Shown here: piece by piece, positions 1 through 5,701 of the stretch
How the letters are laid out: the number at the start of each line of letters is the position of its first letter
Numbering within the stretch: position 1 is the stretch's first letter
Source: Actinomycetota bacterium
GTDB lineage: Bacteria > Actinomycetota > AC-67
NCBI GenBank assembly: GCA_041658565.1
Contig: JBAZZY010000038.1
Span: 1 to 21,514 of the forward strand
DNA: 21,514 bases
Direction: 5' to 3'
The notes under the pieces: model-generated
The model's database searches: none
The model's input: only the letters and a program-made list of their open reading frames with translations
What the model was told of the DNA's origin: nothing
Translations under genes and position numbers: made by a program

Positions 1-2
1 CT

Positions 3-93
3 TGAGCACTGGCGTACTCCTTCCTGCCGGTGTTCGAGCACCGGCCTCCGACATCGCTTTCAGTCGAAGGAAGGGTACGCCGCGTCTTTGTTC
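3..93 (+). other. attC site 0 (left edge of window)
   Basis: L'' at 11-24 reads GGCGTACtCCTTCC and pairs over 13 bp with L' GGAAGGGTACGCC at 69-81, leaving a single unpaired T at 18, the classic extrahelical base. A 7-bp inner hairpin (GCCGGTG 26-32 with CACCGGC 39-45) fills the centre. A 5-nt spacer (82-86) precedes the right core TTTGTTC at 87-93, where the canonical first G is T. The left core near 3-9 is poor. Confidence 0.7.
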
Positions 94-810
94 AAACCAC
101 GCATCCACAACTTCCGGTTATATCTCTTTACCAGTCTAAAGCTCGACAATGGCGTAGTGCGCCGAATGCACGCCTCGGAGAAGGATGCGTGGATCGTTAA
201 CTCCAATATCCGAATGGCGCATAACATGGGGTTCGACGTCGTAGCGGAAGGCGTGGAAACGGAGATCACGTATCGTGAGCTCCAGCAAGCGGGATGCTCG
301 CACGCCCAAGGCTACTGGATCGCTCGACCGATGCCATTGGAAGACTTCCTGGTCTTCGCTGCCTCCGGGCAAAGCTGGCCCGACGACGAGACCGGTCTGT
401 TTCACATGGCGATTCTAGATCACTTGGAGTGGCGGAAGTTTCTTATCGACAAACTGGTGCTATCGAAGCAGTTGCACCTGCCATTGTCCGAGGACGACGT
501 CAGGCGCTGCCAAATTGCGGCCACCGATTGCCGTCTCGGACGCTGGTACGATGGGCCGGGGCGTCGGCATGTGGGGACGGCGGAATATACGAGACTGGGT
601 AAGGTTCACACCGCGCTGCACGCCTGCGCGAAGCACATGTTCGAACTGGCGAAGGCAAGCACTGGGCCCGAGCAACTCCATTCGGCAATTCGCGAGCTCT
701 CGAAGCATTCCATCCGTGTGGTTGCCAGTCTTCAGGCGCTGGAGCAGGTCACCCTTGGACGGCCACGGGCGAACGCGAAAGCGTCATTCTCGGGTGTGAA
801 GAATCGTTGA
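88..810 (+). pseudogene. 5'-truncated EAL domain fused to a CZB zinc-binding domain
   Basis: The reading frame holds only the last third of an EAL cyclic-di-GMP phosphodiesterase domain (residues about 17-90: LKLD, then VVAEGVET at 51-58 and GYWIARPMP at 75-83). A chemoreceptor zinc-binding (CZB) domain follows from about 105 to 190. The expected 3-His/1-Cys zinc ligands are visible: His112 in DHLEW, Cys148 in CRLGRW, and His174 and His178 in VHTALH. The EAL signature itself, most metal ligands and any N-terminal sensor are absent, so phosphodiesterase activity is unlikely. The frame stays open to position 1, but upstream codons do not resemble EAL. The only start is the TTG at 88, exactly at the cassette boundary of attC 0, so the gene appears to have been captured as a 3' fragment. 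CZB domains sense zinc or redox state in cyclic-di-GMP enzymes. A translated zinc-binding stub remains possible. Confidence 0.65.
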
Positions 811-857
811 GTCGGTCTTGAATCGGAAGCCTTTCAGGCCAAGAAAACCATTCCTGT

Positions 858-888
858 CCACAAACGGCCGATTTCGTTTGCGGTTTTT
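858..888 (+). terminator. possible intrinsic terminator after the EAL-CZB fragment
   Basis: CCACAAACG (858-866) pairs with CGTTTGCGG (875-883) with one A-C mismatch around an 8-nt loop, followed directly by TTTTT (884-888). It lies 48 nt after the EAL-CZB stop and before attC A. The stem is AT-rich and short, so strength is uncertain. Confidence 0.4.
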
Positions 889-920
889 CAATACAGCGCA
901 GTTCAGTTGTGCGTGCCACC

Positions 921-981
921 GAACAACGGCTTACAGGGCGACGCGCCGCGCGCGGCGCGCGCCTGAAGCCGGACGTTATGC
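921..981 (+). other. attC site A
   Basis: Left core GAACAAC (921-927) is followed at once by L'' GGCTTaCAGG (928-937). L' CCTGAAGCC (962-970) pairs fully with it apart from the extrahelical A at 932. The centre is a GC palindrome. Spacer GGAC (971-974), then right core GTTATGC (975-981), a perfect GTTRRRY in the first three bases with crossover after G975. The left core is the exact complement of G plus the TTGTTC that opens the upstream cassette at 88. Confidence 0.88.
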
Positions 982-1008
982 AAGCGGATGGTGCCCGAGG
1001 TAAGAGCC

Positions 1009-1227
1009 GTGAGTGACCGGTCGAGTAAGTCACGTCGGAGCCTTGGCCTTAGAGGTTATGCCTCGAGAGGTTATGCCTCTGGGGACATCCCGGCCGGTTT
1101 CGAACGCATTCGGGAACCTCATCAGGACGCTCCGCTTAGCAGGCGTGGGAAGCTTGTCTTCTATTCAATCCTCACGGCAGTCGTTGCAGGGGGAGGGGTC
1201 TTGATATGGATGACCGCCGCGCGATAG
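1009..1227 (+). CDS. small tail-anchored membrane protein (cassette 1)
   Basis: A 72-residue protein of unknown function, with no family I recognise. The N-terminal half is basic and hydrophilic and contains a short duplicated RGYAS motif encoded by a 15-bp tandem repeat (1051-1080). The last 24 residues are one membrane helix (LVFYSILTAVVAGGGVLIW), so the protein is probably tail-anchored with its N-terminus in the cytoplasm. I chose GTG 1009 because GAGG lies 9 nt upstream; an in-frame ATG at 988 would add seven residues. It is the only gene of its cassette (976-1325), between attC A and attC B. Membrane proteins of unknown function are common integron cargo. Alternatives include a pure spacer ORF, but length and helix argue for a real gene. 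Confidence 0.5.
   Translation: MSDRSSKSRRSLGLRGYASRGYASGDIPAGFERIREPHQDAPLSRRGKLVFYSILTAVVAGGGVLIWMTAAR
1051..1080 (+). repeat. 15-bp tandem duplication carrying two GTTATGC heptamers
   Basis: AGAGGTTATGCCTCG (1051-1065) is repeated as AGAGGTTATGCCTCT (1066-1080). Each unit contains GTTATGC (1055-1061 and 1070-1076), identical to the attC right cores at 975 and 4293. Each unit is also a small inverted repeat (AGAGG/CCTCT). It lies in frame inside the small membrane protein gene. Confidence 0.7.
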
Positions 1228-1255
1228 GGCCGGGATTGGGGATGGTGAAACGGTT

Positions 1256-1331
1256 GCATAACTCGCGGCTAGAGCAGACCCGTCCGCCCGCTGCGCGGGC
1301 GTCCGGCCGCTGAGCCGCCAAGTCGTTCAGC
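1256..1331 (+). other. attC site B
   Basis: Left core GCATAAC (1256-1262) is the exact complement of G plus TTATGC, the first bases of this cassette at 976. L'' GCGGCT (1265-1270) with an unpaired A at 1271 pairs with AGCCGC in L' (about 1310-1319). Spacer AAGTC, right core GTTCAGC (1325-1331). The central loop has a CCGCCCGC/GCGGGCG hairpin. Confidence 0.82.
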
Positions 1332-1383
1332 GGACCAAGGGCGGCGGGCGGCCCCAGGTATCATCTGGTCCTAAGGAGGACCG

Positions 1384-1590
1384 ATGAGGTTCACGCTTGA
1401 AGTCGAGGAGGAAGACGACGGCCGCTGGCTCGCCGAGGTTCCCGAGCTAAGCGGGGCGCTCGCCTACGGTGACAGTCCCGGTGCGGCGATCGCGCATGTG
1501 AAGGCCATCGCCTTGCGGATCCTGGCGGATCAGCTCGAACACGGGGAGACCGATGCTGACCTTAACGACATCTCCTTCGCTGCGGCGTGA
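1384..1590 (+). CDS. hicB: HicB-family antitoxin
   Basis: A 68-residue HicB-like antitoxin. The N-terminal strand-rich part (FTLEVEEEDDGRWLAEVPELSG, then AYGDSPGAAIAHVKAIA) is the partial RNase-H-like fold that binds and neutralises the HicA mRNA interferase; no separate DNA-binding tail is evident after residue 60. Start ATG 1384 has a strong AGGAGG (1375-1380). The stop TGA (1588-1590) overlaps the GTG start of hicA (GTGA), indicating translational coupling. Antitoxin-first order is one of the known arrangements. A TATCAT at 1359-1364 may be a -10 element, giving the cassette its own promoter. Because the partner hicA carries an internal stop, this antitoxin may be an orphan, still possibly protective against HicA elsewhere. 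Confidence 0.82.
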   Translation: MRFTLEVEEEDDGRWLAEVPELSGALAYGDSPGAAIAHVKAIALRILADQLEHGETDADLNDISFAAA

Positions 1591-1799
1591 GCGGATGGTC
1601 GGGGACCAAGGCGCGGCGCGTCCTGGCGGCGCTCCTAAGGATCGGTTGATCTATCAAGCGACAGCGCGGCTCCCATCGAGTCCTCGAGCGGTCAGGTTGG
1701 CCGGACTTCACTTTCGCCTTTCACGATGGGGAGGAGATCGGGCCGAAGATGCTCGCGCGCATCGCCAAGAGAACCGGACTTACTCCCGAGGATCTCTAA
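1587..1799 (+). pseudogene. hicA: HicA-family toxin with in-frame TGA nonsense codon
   Basis: Translated straight through, 1587-1799 gives a near-perfect 70-codon HicA: SGWSGTKARRVLAALLRIG, stop, SIKRQRGSHRVLERSGWPDF, ending AKRTGLTPEDL. Codon 21 is TGA (1647-1649) exactly where HicA proteins normally have Trp (GW before the KRQRGSH motif), so a single TGG to TGA change explains it. The catalytic His of RGSH (codon 30) lies after the stop, so the 20-residue product cannot be an active mRNA interferase. No suitable restart codon follows until near the C-terminus. TGA ends many other genes here, including hicB, so recoding to Trp is unlikely. A sequencing error cannot be excluded. The GTG start overlaps the hicB stop. 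Confidence 0.8.
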
Positions 1800-1812
1800 G
1801 AGGTCGCGCGCC

Positions 1813-1884
1813 TTTGAACTCGTGCGTGCAACGGACCGTTTCCGCGCGCGCACTCCCGCCCGCTGAACGCCCAAGTCGTTCAAC
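1813..1884 (+). other. attC site C
   Basis: Left core TTTGAAC (1813-1819; the complement of this cassette's start would be GCTGAAC). L'' GTGCGTGCA (1822-1830) pairs imperfectly with L' TGAACGCCC (1864-1872). Spacer AAGTC, right core GTTCAAC (1878-1884). Weaker stem than neighbours, but spacing and right half are standard. Confidence 0.65.
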
Positions 1885-1896
1885 GGGCGTGAGGCG

Positions 1897-2463
1897 ATGA
1901 GAGGCGAGATCCCCGAAATCATCTCCACTGCGAGGCTTCGGCTTCGTCCTTGGCAGTTGGACGACGCGGGTGACGTCTTCAAGTATGCGTCCGATGAAGA
2001 ATGGAGTCGCTACCTCCCCGTGCCGCACCCCTATACCAAGACTCACGCGGAGGAGTTCGTCGCGCGGCAGGTTCTGCTGGATCGCTCGCTTCACAGTGCT
2101 TGGGCGGCGGAACTCGAGGGCGTCGTCGTCGGCGGTTTGAACCTCGGCCTTGTGGCGGAGCACTGCCGGGGGACTATGGGCTGGTCGATTGCCAAGCGGG
2201 TTTGGAGCCAAGGCCTGGCGTCTGAGGCCGCTTCGGCGGTCATTCATGCCGCATTCAACGCTCTGCCTGATCTCAACCGGATCAGTGCGAGTGCCGACTC
2301 CAGGAATTTCGGGTCCCTTCGGGTGATGGAGAAAGTCGGCATGCAAAGGGAGGGGCTTTTCCGGCAGTATCGTCGGGCGGGGGGTGAGCCAACGGACGAA
2401 GTCTGGTGTGCGATCCTGCGGGATGAATGGCTGGCCAGCAGGCCGGACGGTGACCGCCGTTGA
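1897..2463 (+). CDS. GNAT N-acetyltransferase, RimJ/RimL type
   Basis: A 188-residue acetyl-CoA-dependent N-acetyltransferase of the RimJ/RimL (acetyltransf_3) group. Visible signatures: TARLRLRPWQLDDA near the N-terminus, the acetyl-CoA loop region MGWSIAKRVWSQGLASEA (about residues 90-110), and NRISASADSRNFGSLRVMEKVGM (about 128-150), which is the conserved late-strand segment of this group. Length is normal for the family. Substrate could be a ribosomal protein N-terminus, another protein or a small molecule such as an antibiotic; nothing here decides. It starts 18 nt after the cassette boundary with GTGAGG upstream, and its stop codon lies inside the left core of attC D, so gene and site are tightly packed. 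GNAT enzymes are frequent integron cargo. Confidence 0.85.
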   Translation: MRGEIPEIISTARLRLRPWQLDDAGDVFKYASDEEWSRYLPVPHPYTKTHAEEFVARQVLLDRSLHSAWAAELEGVVVGGLNLGLVAEHCRGTMGWSIAKRVWSQGLASEAASAVIHAAFNALPDLNRISASADSRNFGSLRVMEKVGMQREGLFRQYRRAGGEPTDEVWCAILRDEWLASRPDGDRR

Positions 2464-2533
2464 ATCCGCGCGTACAACGGACCGCCCGCCCGCTTCGCGC
2501 GGGTCCGGCCGATGACGCGCCAAGTCGTTCTAC
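2459..2533 (+). other. attC site D
   Basis: Left core GTTGAAT (2459-2465) is 6/7 complementary to this cassette's start (TTCAAC at 1879). L'' GCGCGTaCA (2468-2476) pairs with L' TGACGCGCC (2513-2521), leaving the A at 2474 extrahelical. Spacer AAGTC, right core GTTCTAC (2527-2533). The inner hairpin CCCGC/GCGGG closes a TTCGC loop. Confidence 0.85.
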
Positions 2534-2555
2534 GGACCCTAACGGTGCACCTAGG

Positions 2556-2561
2556 TAAACT
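2556..2561 (+). promoter_or_regulatory. -10 element TAAACT, leaderless-type
   Basis: TAAACT fits TAnnnT and ends 6 nt before the ATG at 2568, so transcription would begin at or next to the start codon. There is no Shine-Dalgarno sequence upstream of this ATG. No convincing -35 is visible. A built-in promoter would free the toxin-antitoxin cassette from read-through transcription. Confidence 0.4.
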
Positions 2562-2567
2562 GTCCCT

Positions 2568-2768
2568 ATGACCAAGCTGGAGAGACTTGAAAGGGACATC
2601 GAATCCCTTTCCCCCGAGGAGGCGGCGGAGTTCCGCGCCTGGTTTCTCGAGTACGACTGGAGGATCTGGGACCGTCGGTTCGAGCGCGATGTCAAGGCAG
2701 GGAAGCTCGATGCGCTCGCGAGGGACGCCGTGCAGGACTACGACGCCGGACGCACCTCCGAGCTTTGA
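2568..2768 (+). CDS. antitoxin-like protein of a ParE/RelE-type pair
   Basis: A 66-residue, highly charged helical protein (ERLERDIESLSPEEAAEFRAWF, then WDRRFERDVKAGKLDALARDA). This pattern, with the SPEE..EFRxWF and WDRxxExDxxAGKLD motifs and an ending like AGRTSEL, matches the small antitoxins paired with ParE/RelE-like toxins in many bacteria. The second half would wrap the toxin. No DNA-binding domain is obvious. Its stop overlaps the TTG start of the next gene (TTGA), so the two are translationally coupled. It sits directly after attC D with a possible leaderless promoter. Family naming is from memory of similar pairs; the specific toxin class is less certain than the pairing itself. Confidence 0.72.
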   Translation: MTKLERLERDIESLSPEEAAEFRAWFLEYDWRIWDRRFERDVKAGKLDALARDAVQDYDAGRTSEL

Positions 2769-3019
2769 GGCACCGCGCGTCTCCCGCGTTCTGGGATCTG
2801 TACCGCTCCCTTTCCGATGACGTCCGGGAAGCCGCCGACGAAGCCTTCACCCGGCTCAAGCAGGATCCCAGGCACCCCTCGCTCCATTTCAAGAAGGTGG
2901 GTCGGTTCCGCTCGGCTCGCGTCGGCCTGCACCACCGGGCCCTGGCCGTGGAAGCGCCCGAGGGGCTTGTCTGGTTCTGGATCGGGACGCACGCCGACTA
3001 CGACAGGCTGCTGAAGTGA
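2765..3019 (+). CDS. ParE/RelE-superfamily toxin-like protein
   Basis: An 84-residue protein with the compact RelE/ParE layout: an N-terminal helical hairpin (FWDLYRSLSDDVREAADEAFTRLKQDPRHPSLHFKK), then strands FRSARVGLHHRALAV and the C-terminal LVWFWIGTHADYDRLL, the WxGTHxEYdxLL ending typical of this toxin group. Related proteins either cleave ribosome-bound mRNA (RelE) or poison gyrase (ParE); the sequence alone does not decide which. The start is TTG at 2765, overlapping the antitoxin stop by 4 nt. No frame damage is visible, so the module looks intact. It shares the interval 2528-3762 with the PASTA-like gene, with no recognisable attC between them. Confidence 0.75.
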   Translation: MRHRASPAFWDLYRSLSDDVREAADEAFTRLKQDPRHPSLHFKKVGRFRSARVGLHHRALAVEAPEGLVWFWIGTHADYDRLLK

Positions 3020-3070
3020 CGCTTCCGCAAACGGCGTCGCTCTCGTCGTGGAGCACCTGGATGTCCAGGA

Positions 3071-3691
3071 ATGATTGACCTGCACCGTCGAGAGGACCTC
3101 GGCCCTGGACGAGGGGTGGATCCGTTCCTTGGGCTTGGAATCTGCGCGATCGTCGTTTCCCTGGTGTGTTTGGCGGCCATCGGATTCGGAGCCTTGCTCT
3201 CGCTGAGGGAGTTCTGTGACCCCCGAGCGGGTCAAGAACTTCCGAGGTGCGTCGATCACGCGCCGGCCATGGCCGCGTTCGCCGCGCTTGGCGCGATAGG
3301 GCTTGCCTCTATGGTCATCTACCTGCGACGTCGCAGCCGGCAGATCCAGGATCGACGCGCATCCCGTCGCGAACTCATCGTTGCGTTCGTTGTGATCGGT
3401 CTTGCTCTCGCAGGCTGGGCGACTGAACGATGGGCAACCGAGCCGCGGATCCCTTCGTTGGTCGGGCTTAGCGTCCGCGACTCGGAGACGTGGCCAGTCC
3501 TGAGTCGTCTCATGGTCGTGCAGATAGTGAGCATGAAGGACTGCTCGTCGGAGGAGGAAGCGGTAGTGATCGAGCAGGATCGTCCTGCCGGCGGCCGCAT
3601 TGCCGGGTCGCCCGTCATCTCGGTGCGGGCAGGCTGCGCCAAGCGCGTCCGCCCTCTTCCTACTGCCGAACCCGCTCCGATCCTGTCATGA
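3071..3691 (+). CDS. membrane protein with C-terminal PASTA-like domain
   Basis: A 206-residue protein with three predicted membrane helices (about residues 20-46, 66-86 and 104-119) and a soluble C-terminal part from about 128. That part reads PSLVGLSVRDSETWPVL, then EEEAVVIEQDRPAGGRI and SPVISVRAG, the sequence rhythm of a PASTA domain (PxLvGls...Q.P..G..v..gs.v.v.v). PASTA domains bind peptidoglycan fragments or link cell-wall status to kinases. No enzymatic domain is attached, so the role is unknown. A short CCTGGA/TCCAGG hairpin (3056-3069) abuts the ATG and could affect translation. The gene ends 14 nt before the left core of attC E. The PASTA call rests on pattern only. Confidence 0.62.
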   Translation: MIDLHRREDLGPGRGVDPFLGLGICAIVVSLVCLAAIGFGALLSLREFCDPRAGQELPRCVDHAPAMAAFAALGAIGLASMVIYLRRRSRQIQDRRASRRELIVAFVVIGLALAGWATERWATEPRIPSLVGLSVRDSETWPVLSRLMVVQIVSMKDCSSEEEAVVIEQDRPAGGRIAGSPVISVRAGCAKRVRPLPTAEPAPILS

Positions 3692-3704
3692 TGGCCCGAC
3701 CGCT

Positions 3705-3768
3705 GCTCAACCGGCGCGTGCAACCGACCGAGCACTTGCAGGGCCGCTGACGCGCCAAGTCGATGACC
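3705..3768 (+). other. attC site E
   Basis: Left core GCTCAAC (3705-3711) is a perfect RYYYAAC. L'' GGCGCGTgCA (3713-3722) pairs completely with L' TGACGCGCC (3748-3756) with the G at 3720 extrahelical. Spacer AAGTC (3757-3761). The right core reads GATGACC (3762-3768) instead of the expected GTTGACC, which is what this downstream cassette's left core (GGTCAAC, 4234) predicts. Confidence 0.87.
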
Positions 3769-3777
3769 AGACCCCCC

Positions 3778-4227
3778 ATGAATGAAGGATGCGTGTTTTG
3801 CAGAATCATCTCTGGCGATGAGCCGGCGAGCTTCGTGTACGGAGACGACGAGTGTGTCGCTTTCCTGAGCTTGCACCAGGTGCGGCCTGGTGAGATCGCG
3901 ATCATCCCGCGGGAGCACATCGACCACTTCACGGATGTGCCGGATGCGACTGCTGCGCACATGATGAAGGTCGCCCAACGGTTCGGGCGTGCGTTGCAGA
4001 GGAACCTGGACCCGGATCGCGTCGGATATCTCGTTCACGGATATGGGGTGGCCCATGCCCATCTGATGGTGGTGCCGCAGCATGCGCCTAACGACATCAC
4101 GTCGGGCCGCCTGGCAAGGGTGGAGGATGGGCGCGTCGTCTTCTCCATCGAGCAACTCCCGCTGGTCCCGCGAGAGGAACTGGATCGACTCGCCAGCGAG
4201 ATTCGGGCATGGGCCCAGGATGTGTGA
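3778..4227 (+). CDS. HIT-family nucleotide-binding hydrolase
   Basis: A 149-residue histidine-triad protein. It has the CxxC pair near the N-terminus (Cys5, Cys8 in CVFCRI), the GD..ASFVY and IIPREHIDHF segments typical of Hint-like proteins, and the triad region HAHLMVVPQH. The canonical motif is HxHxH; here His93 and the nucleophilic middle His95 are present but the third position is Met97. HIT proteins hydrolyse nucleoside phosphoramidates or dinucleotides, so reduced or altered activity is possible. ATG 3778 gives the usual family N-terminus. An upstream in-frame ATG at 3763 exists only because the attC right core carries GATGACC; it would add five residues. Neither start has a clear ribosome-binding site. 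Sole gene of its cassette. Confidence 0.85.
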   Translation: MNEGCVFCRIISGDEPASFVYGDDECVAFLSLHQVRPGEIAIIPREHIDHFTDVPDATAAHMMKVAQRFGRALQRNLDPDRVGYLVHGYGVAHAHLMVVPQHAPNDITSGRLARVEDGRVVFSIEQLPLVPREELDRLASEIRAWAQDV

Positions 4228-4233
4228 CGTGCT

Positions 4234-4299
4234 GGTCAACTCACGGCCGGAACCGACGCTCGCCTTCGGCTCGCGCGGTTAAGCCGCAGGACGTTATGC
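4234..4299 (+). other. attC site F
   Basis: Left core GGTCAAC (4234-4240). L'' CGGCCGGAACC (4244-4254) pairs with L' GGTTAAGCCG (4277-4286) with a small internal bulge. Spacer AGGAC, right core GTTATGC (4293-4299). The right two-thirds closely match site J, so the two share ancestry. Confidence 0.83.
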
Positions 4300-4322
4300 C
4301 GATCAGCTTGCCGCACCCGGAG

Positions 4323-4328
4323 TACAAT
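4323..4328 (+). promoter_or_regulatory. -10-like TACAAT upstream of the DUF433 gene
   Basis: TACAAT matches TAnnnT and ends 9 nt before ATG 4338. GAGGG between them could serve as a ribosome-binding site if transcription starts close by. No -35 is evident. It would give this toxin-antitoxin cassette its own promoter. Confidence 0.35.
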
Positions 4329-4337
4329 CTGAGGGCG

Positions 4338-4574
4338 ATGAACCGTGCAGTTCCGGTGAACGAGGTTGTCTCGGTGGATCCCGACGTGATGAGCGGCGCC
4401 CCCGTCTTCCGCGGCACGCGGGTGCCCGTTCGCACGCTGCTCGACCACCTAGAGACCAGCGATCTTGAGACGTTTCTAGACGATTTCCCTTCCGTCTCGC
4501 GAGAGCAGGCGGTGCGCTTCCTCGAGTTAGCCAGCGACGCCTTCCTCGCGGAGTTGTATGCGGATTCTGCTTGA
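4338..4574 (+). CDS. DUF433-family antitoxin
   Basis: A 78-residue DUF433 (VapB45-like) protein. The signature SVDPDVMSGAPVFRGTRVPV (about residues 11-30) is the conserved core of this family, followed by the LLDHLE and FLDDFPSVSREQAVRFLE helices of a winged helix-turn-helix-like fold. It likely binds its own promoter and the partner toxin. Translation of the partner starts inside this gene: the next ATG at 4558 overlaps it by 17 nt, so expression is coupled. It begins 45 nt after the attC F crossover. The neighbour pairing makes the call strong. Confidence 0.87.
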   Translation: MNRAVPVNEVVSVDPDVMSGAPVFRGTRVPVRTLLDHLETSDLETFLDDFPSVSREQAVRFLELASDAFLAELYADSA

Positions 4575-4878
4575 CGAATCGGTGCCTCGGCGCCTGAAGG
4601 CACTGCTCGCTGGCCACGAGGTAGTGACTGTGAGGGACGCTGGCTGGGCCTCCTTCTCGAACGGTGAACTTCTGACTCGTGCGTCTCAGGTGTTCGACGC
4701 CTTGGTTACGGCTGATCAGAAGATGCCGCACCAGCAGAATCTCACTAGATTCGACATCGCCGTTGTCGTCCTGGTTGCGAAGACCAACACGATGGTCGAT
4801 TACGAACCGTTGGCCCTGAAGTTGAGGACGACGGTGGAGTCCGCTACCGCGGGCGCGGTCTCATGGGTCTCGGCATGA
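4558..4878 (+). CDS. DUF5615 PIN-like toxin
   Basis: A 106-residue DUF5615 protein, the PIN-like nuclease partner of DUF433 antitoxins. The N-terminal ILLDESVP carries the first acidic site (Asp6). GHEVVTVRDAGW, NGELL (Glu37) and VTADQKM (Asp53) follow in family order, so the expected acidic residues for a metal-dependent RNase site are present. Length is normal. The gene overlaps the DUF433 gene by 17 nt and is followed by attC G, starting 5 nt upstream of its left core... the stop lies at 4876-4878 within that core. No defect is visible, so the module should be functional. Toxin activity is inferred from the family, whose members are often annotated only by association. Confidence 0.85.
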   Translation: MRILLDESVPRRLKALLAGHEVVTVRDAGWASFSNGELLTRASQVFDALVTADQKMPHQQNLTRFDIAVVVLVAKTNTMVDYEPLALKLRTTVESATAGAVSWVSA

Positions 4879-4932
4879 CTCGTCGCGGACCCGGCCGGCG
4901 TCGCCGTCGGGTCATCGCCCAAGTCGTTGTGC
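4873..4932 (+). other. attC site G
   Basis: Left core GCATGAC (4873-4879) is 6/7 complementary to this cassette's start (TTATGC at 4294). GACCCG (about 4888-4893) pairs with CGGGTC (about 4908-4913) and the outer part pairs with mismatches. Spacer AAGTC, right core GTTGTGC (4926-4932). Confidence 0.72.
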
Positions 4933-4992
4933 AGACCGATACCTTTTGAGAGAGGCGGTGCCGAGAAGACGATGACGGGTGGCGCTGAGCAC

Positions 4993-5628
4993 ATGAACAT
5001 CTGGGATGAGATCTACGCCGGAGGCGGGTACGGCGATTTCGACCCCGACGAGGAGGTCGTTGAACTCTGCAAGTCCTTGATGCCTGGGCGTGCGATAGAT
5101 GTGGGCGCGGGGGAAGGCCGTCATTCTCTTTGGCTGGCCTCCCAAGGCTGGCGCGTGGATGCCCTTGACGTCTCTGCCGTGGGGCTCCGGTCACTCGCAT
5201 CCCGGGCCGAGGAAAGGGGCTTGCAGGTTAACTGCGTCGTGGGCTCTGCCGCAGAGCACGCCTACGGGGATGGGGCATACCGGCTTGTTGTTTCTACGGG
5301 TGCCGCGTTGAACTTCTTCAAGAAGAGCACGGGAAAGGAGATCATTGGGTCGCTCCTCAGTGCCCTGGAACCACGCGGTGTCCTCTACCTTTCTGTCGTG
5401 ACTCCGGACGATCCGAGCAATCGCAGGTTGAGGCAGGAGGCAGTGAAGGTTGAAGGCGACAGCTTCTTCTCGGAGCGAATAGGCACCTGGGTTACCGCCT
5501 ACACCATGGATGACCTGAGGGACTGCACGCGAGGGTGCGAGACGCTCCTCGCATGCGAGAAGGAGATTCACGACACCCACGGTACGCCGCACACTCACGT
5601 CATGGCCTACGTCGCGGTCAGGAAGTGA
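4993..5628 (+). CDS. class I SAM-dependent methyltransferase
   Basis: A 211-residue Rossmann-fold methyltransferase. Motif I is AIDVGAGEGRHS (about 34-45), the acidic end of strand 2 is VDALDVS (about 55-61), and VVGSAAEHAYGDGAYRLVVS covers the adenine-binding region. PRGVLYLSVVTP is the strand 5 region. The N-terminus (NIWDEIYAGGGYGDFDPDEEV) resembles the WDxxY opening of small TehB-like methyltransferases. Substrate unknown; tellurite, thiol or small-molecule methylation are all possible. I chose ATG 4993 by family length. Upstream in-frame starts exist at ATG 4972 and at TTG 4927, the latter being the cassette boundary. No strong ribosome-binding site separates them. Confidence 0.82.
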   Translation: MNIWDEIYAGGGYGDFDPDEEVVELCKSLMPGRAIDVGAGEGRHSLWLASQGWRVDALDVSAVGLRSLASRAEERGLQVNCVVGSAAEHAYGDGAYRLVVSTGAALNFFKKSTGKEIIGSLLSALEPRGVLYLSVVTPDDPSNRRLRQEAVKVEGDSFFSERIGTWVTAYTMDDLRDCTRGCETLLACEKEIHDTHGTPHTHVMAYVAVRK

Positions 5629-5677
5629 CCGGCGGATACGGTGACAGAGATGGCTGGCAGGCCGCGCACGGATGTAA

Positions 5678-5684
5678 GTTGCAC
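5678..5684 (+). other. possible degenerate attC right core
   Basis: GTTGCAC followed by AGAC resembles the right cores of sites C-G (for example GTTGTGCAGACC at 4926). I cannot find a matching L''/L' stem upstream. The left core of site I (GTACAAC) is one mismatch from the complement of either this start or the one at 4927, so the methyltransferase and the next gene may share one cassette or be two. Confidence 0.3.
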
Positions 5685-5701
5685 AGACAGCCACCGTTCC
5701 C

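Noticed and set aside
1051..1080. Start of a CRISPR-like repeat array
   Set aside because: Only two directly abutting 15-bp units, no spacers, and in frame within a gene.
1587..1799. UGA read as tryptophan (recoded genetic code) to rescue hicA
   Set aside because: TGA ends many intact genes here, including hicB, thiC's neighbour the phosphatase, and the HIT gene, and conserved Trp positions elsewhere use TGG.
1780..2523. Minus-strand open frame opposite the RimJ-type gene
   Set aside because: It crosses two attC sites and lies opposite a clear GNAT gene; composition is shadow-like.
3019..3071. attC between the toxin gene and the PASTA-like gene
   Set aside because: GACGC/GCGTC and CCTGGA/TCCAGG hairpins exist, but there is no core site, spacer or extrahelical-base stem.
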